This document shows positions 32,222 to 33,117 of a stretch of DNA of 33,117 nt, piece after piece. Under the pieces are notes generated by a model, which saw only the letters and a list, made by a program, of their open reading frames with translations, made no database searches and was not told where the DNA came from. Both the position numbers and the translations under genes were made by a program. The stretch is from an uncultured Clostridia bacterium (GTDB taxonomy: Bacteria > Bacillota > Clostridia > TANB77 > CAG-508): contig CAPOZU010000018.1 in assembly GCA_948676835.1 (NCBI GenBank), positions 1-33,117 of the forward strand, in the 5' to 3' direction. Numbering within the stretch: position 1 is the stretch's first letter; every line of letters begins with the position of its first letter.

Positions 32222-32335
32222 ATTACATGTAATTATTCTTATTTTTAAATAATTTAAATAAAAATTAAGTAATGAGTATAAATTATACTCATTACTTAGA
32301 ACAAAATTGTATAAAATAATTACATGATTTGTAAT
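32222..32335. promoter_or_regulatory. Three palindromes upstream of the XRE regulator, possible operators
   Basis: ATTACATGTAAT (32222-32233) is a perfect 12-bp palindrome. ATTACA-N5-TGTAAT (32319-32335) repeats its half-sites just before the regulator gene. Between them a 15-bp-arm palindrome begins AAGTAATGAGTATAA (32267-32297), which could also be a terminator-like hairpin without a long T run. The shared ATTACA half-site suggests one protein binds both outer sites. Confidence 0.45.
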
Positions 32336-32361
32336 TGATTTTAGAGGAAAATAAAATAAGA

Positions 32362-32622
32362 ATGAAAAAATATAATAATGAGCCAAATGTTATTGGAAAA
32401 ATATTAGCCCAAGCAAGAAAAGATAAAGGGTATTCCAAAACAGCTTTATGTAGAAAATTAGAATTGCTAGGGATAGAATTTGATAGAAATGAGATATATA
32501 GAATTGAAAATGCAAGAATGAGTGTTAAGGATTTTGAATTAATAGCTTTTGCTACGGTTTTAGATATTGATTTGAATTCATTGAAAAAAATTCTATTAGA
32601 TACTGAAAGTAATGTGAGTTAA
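32362..32622 (+). CDS. XRE-family helix-turn-helix transcriptional regulator
   Basis: An 86-residue DNA-binding protein made of one Cro/C1-type helix-turn-helix: VIGKILAQARKDKGYSKTALCRKLELLGI, then RNEIYRIENARMSVKDFELIAFATVLDI. Start taken at the ATG 32362; a TTG at 32335 would add nine residues but lies in front of the GAGGA sequence. It lacks an effector domain. Composition is AT-rich as in the host genes. It is probably a small phage- or defence-type regulator or autoregulator, and lies beside an insertion sequence. Confidence 0.85.
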   Translation: MKKYNNEPNVIGKILAQARKDKGYSKTALCRKLELLGIEFDRNEIYRIENARMSVKDFELIAFATVLDIDLNSLKKILLDTESNVS

Positions 32623-32647
32623 AATTTAAAATAAAAAGAGTATGTTT

Positions 32648-33117
32648 TGAAGTGAACCCCATATAGTGGACACTAAATAAAAAGAGCTCTTTACTTGGAG
32701 ACTACATTTTTATGTAGTCTCTATTTTTTATTCTTATTGTATTATAAAATAATAGCCAATCTTTTACAATGTCTATATATTCATTTAAATTTGTGATATT
32801 ATTATTGTAGAGTGTTTCCTTTTTTAGAATGCCATGGAAACTCTCCATTGGTGAATCATCTATCGGTGTTCCTTTTCGGTTCATCGAAATTGTAATTCCG
32901 TTCGATTCACATATTTTTTTATATTGAAAAGATGTATATTGGTATCCTTGATCTGAATGTAAAATCAAGCCTTTTACATCTTTTCTATTTTTTATTGCTT
33001 CATTTAATGTATCTAAAACTATATTTATATCATTTTTATTGCTTATCTTATATGCTACAATTTTTCTATCATATAAATCTAATATTGTAGATAAATAAGC
33101 TCTTTTGTTATTGCATA
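32648..33117 (-). mobile_element. IS3-family insertion sequence, right part, cut by window edge
   Basis: The end of the element is marked by GTGAACCCCATATAGTGGAC (32653-32672), the type of terminal sequence found in IS3/IS150-group elements, followed by the transposase on the minus strand. A hairpin GGAGACTACAT / ATGTAGTCTC (32697-32719) with a T6 tract overlaps the transposase end and can stop transcription reading in from outside. The other end is beyond the window. Confidence 0.85.
32702..33115 (-). CDS. IS3-family transposase OrfB, catalytic domain, partial
   Basis: At least 138 codons of the DDE integrase core, open to the window edge. Visible: YLSTILDLYDRKIVAYKIS, then the second Asp in LILHSDQGYQYTS and the catalytic Glu in DDSPMESFHGILKKE. 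The first Asp lies outside. The C terminus (FYNTIRIKNRDYIKM) is shorter than in many relatives, which continue to a SPVEYR-type end, so the copy may be trimmed. The open frame starts at 33115 and no start codon is available in the window. Confidence 0.93.
   Translation of the reverse strand, partial: CNNKRAYLSTILDLYDRKIVAYKISNKNDINIVLDTLNEAIKNRKDVKGLILHSDQGYQYTSFQYKKICESNGITISMNRKGTPIDDSPMESFHGILKKETLYNNNITNLNEYIDIVKDWLLFYNTIRIKNRDYIKM

Overview
The window reads as a chromosomal segment from a low-GC, spore-forming member of the Clostridia, probably an uncultured gut or anaerobic lineage. The evidence is very AT-rich coding with AGA/ATA/TTA codons, SpoVS, a T-box-controlled threonyl-tRNA synthetase, an LPXTG/sortase pair, and a cohesin/dockerin pair. 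I cannot name a species.

Layout. 1-4900: spoVS, an orphan membrane-anchored oligopeptide-binding protein, then recA-recX-scpA. 4943-7191: a secreted C39-type peptidase (minus strand) and a transglutaminase-like/GNAT fusion. 7192-11530: a surface cluster with a cohesin-type LPKTG protein, a sortase, a secreted glucosaminidase with SH3 and dockerin modules, and a cadherin-like beta-sandwich membrane protein, punctuated by a dispersed structured intergenic repeat. 11540-14602: a block whose base and codon composition differs sharply from its neighbours. It holds two SPFH/band-7 genes (HflK/HflC-like) and then an independent ~660-nt transcription unit. That unit has a perfect promoter, five Shine-Dalgarno-preceded micro-ORFs (four encoding near-identical 8-9 residue peptides ending in TSGFV or TSGFT), GC-rich hairpins between them, and a strong terminator. 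No conventional gene lies on that transcript. 14656-16758: T-box leader and thrS, whose product lacks the usual N-terminal TGS domain. 16929-24165: an unknown membrane protein, a small-RNA candidate, HelD-type helicase, an unknown coiled-coil protein and deoB. 24223-26440: an unknown higher-GC gene, a cysteine-synthase-family gene behind what looks like a complete cysteine attenuator (leader peptide with three Cys codons, antiterminator, terminator), and tRNA-Leu(CAA) with a duplicated 3' end. 26682-28296: a sigma factor and a membrane protein paralogous to the one at 16929, each broken by one lesion. 28393-32140: another compositionally atypical block with an aminotransferase-GNAT fusion, two related lipoproteins and a histidine phosphatase. 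32141-33117: an XRE-type regulator with palindromes upstream, and the end of an IS3-family element.

Functional links. The cohesin protein, sortase and dockerin enzyme can work together as a minimal wall-anchored display system. recA, recX and scpA are a repair/chromosome-maintenance group. The best candidate for something undescribed is the micro-ORF array at 13906-14602. The cysteine leader at 26135-25976 is the best-supported regulatory device.
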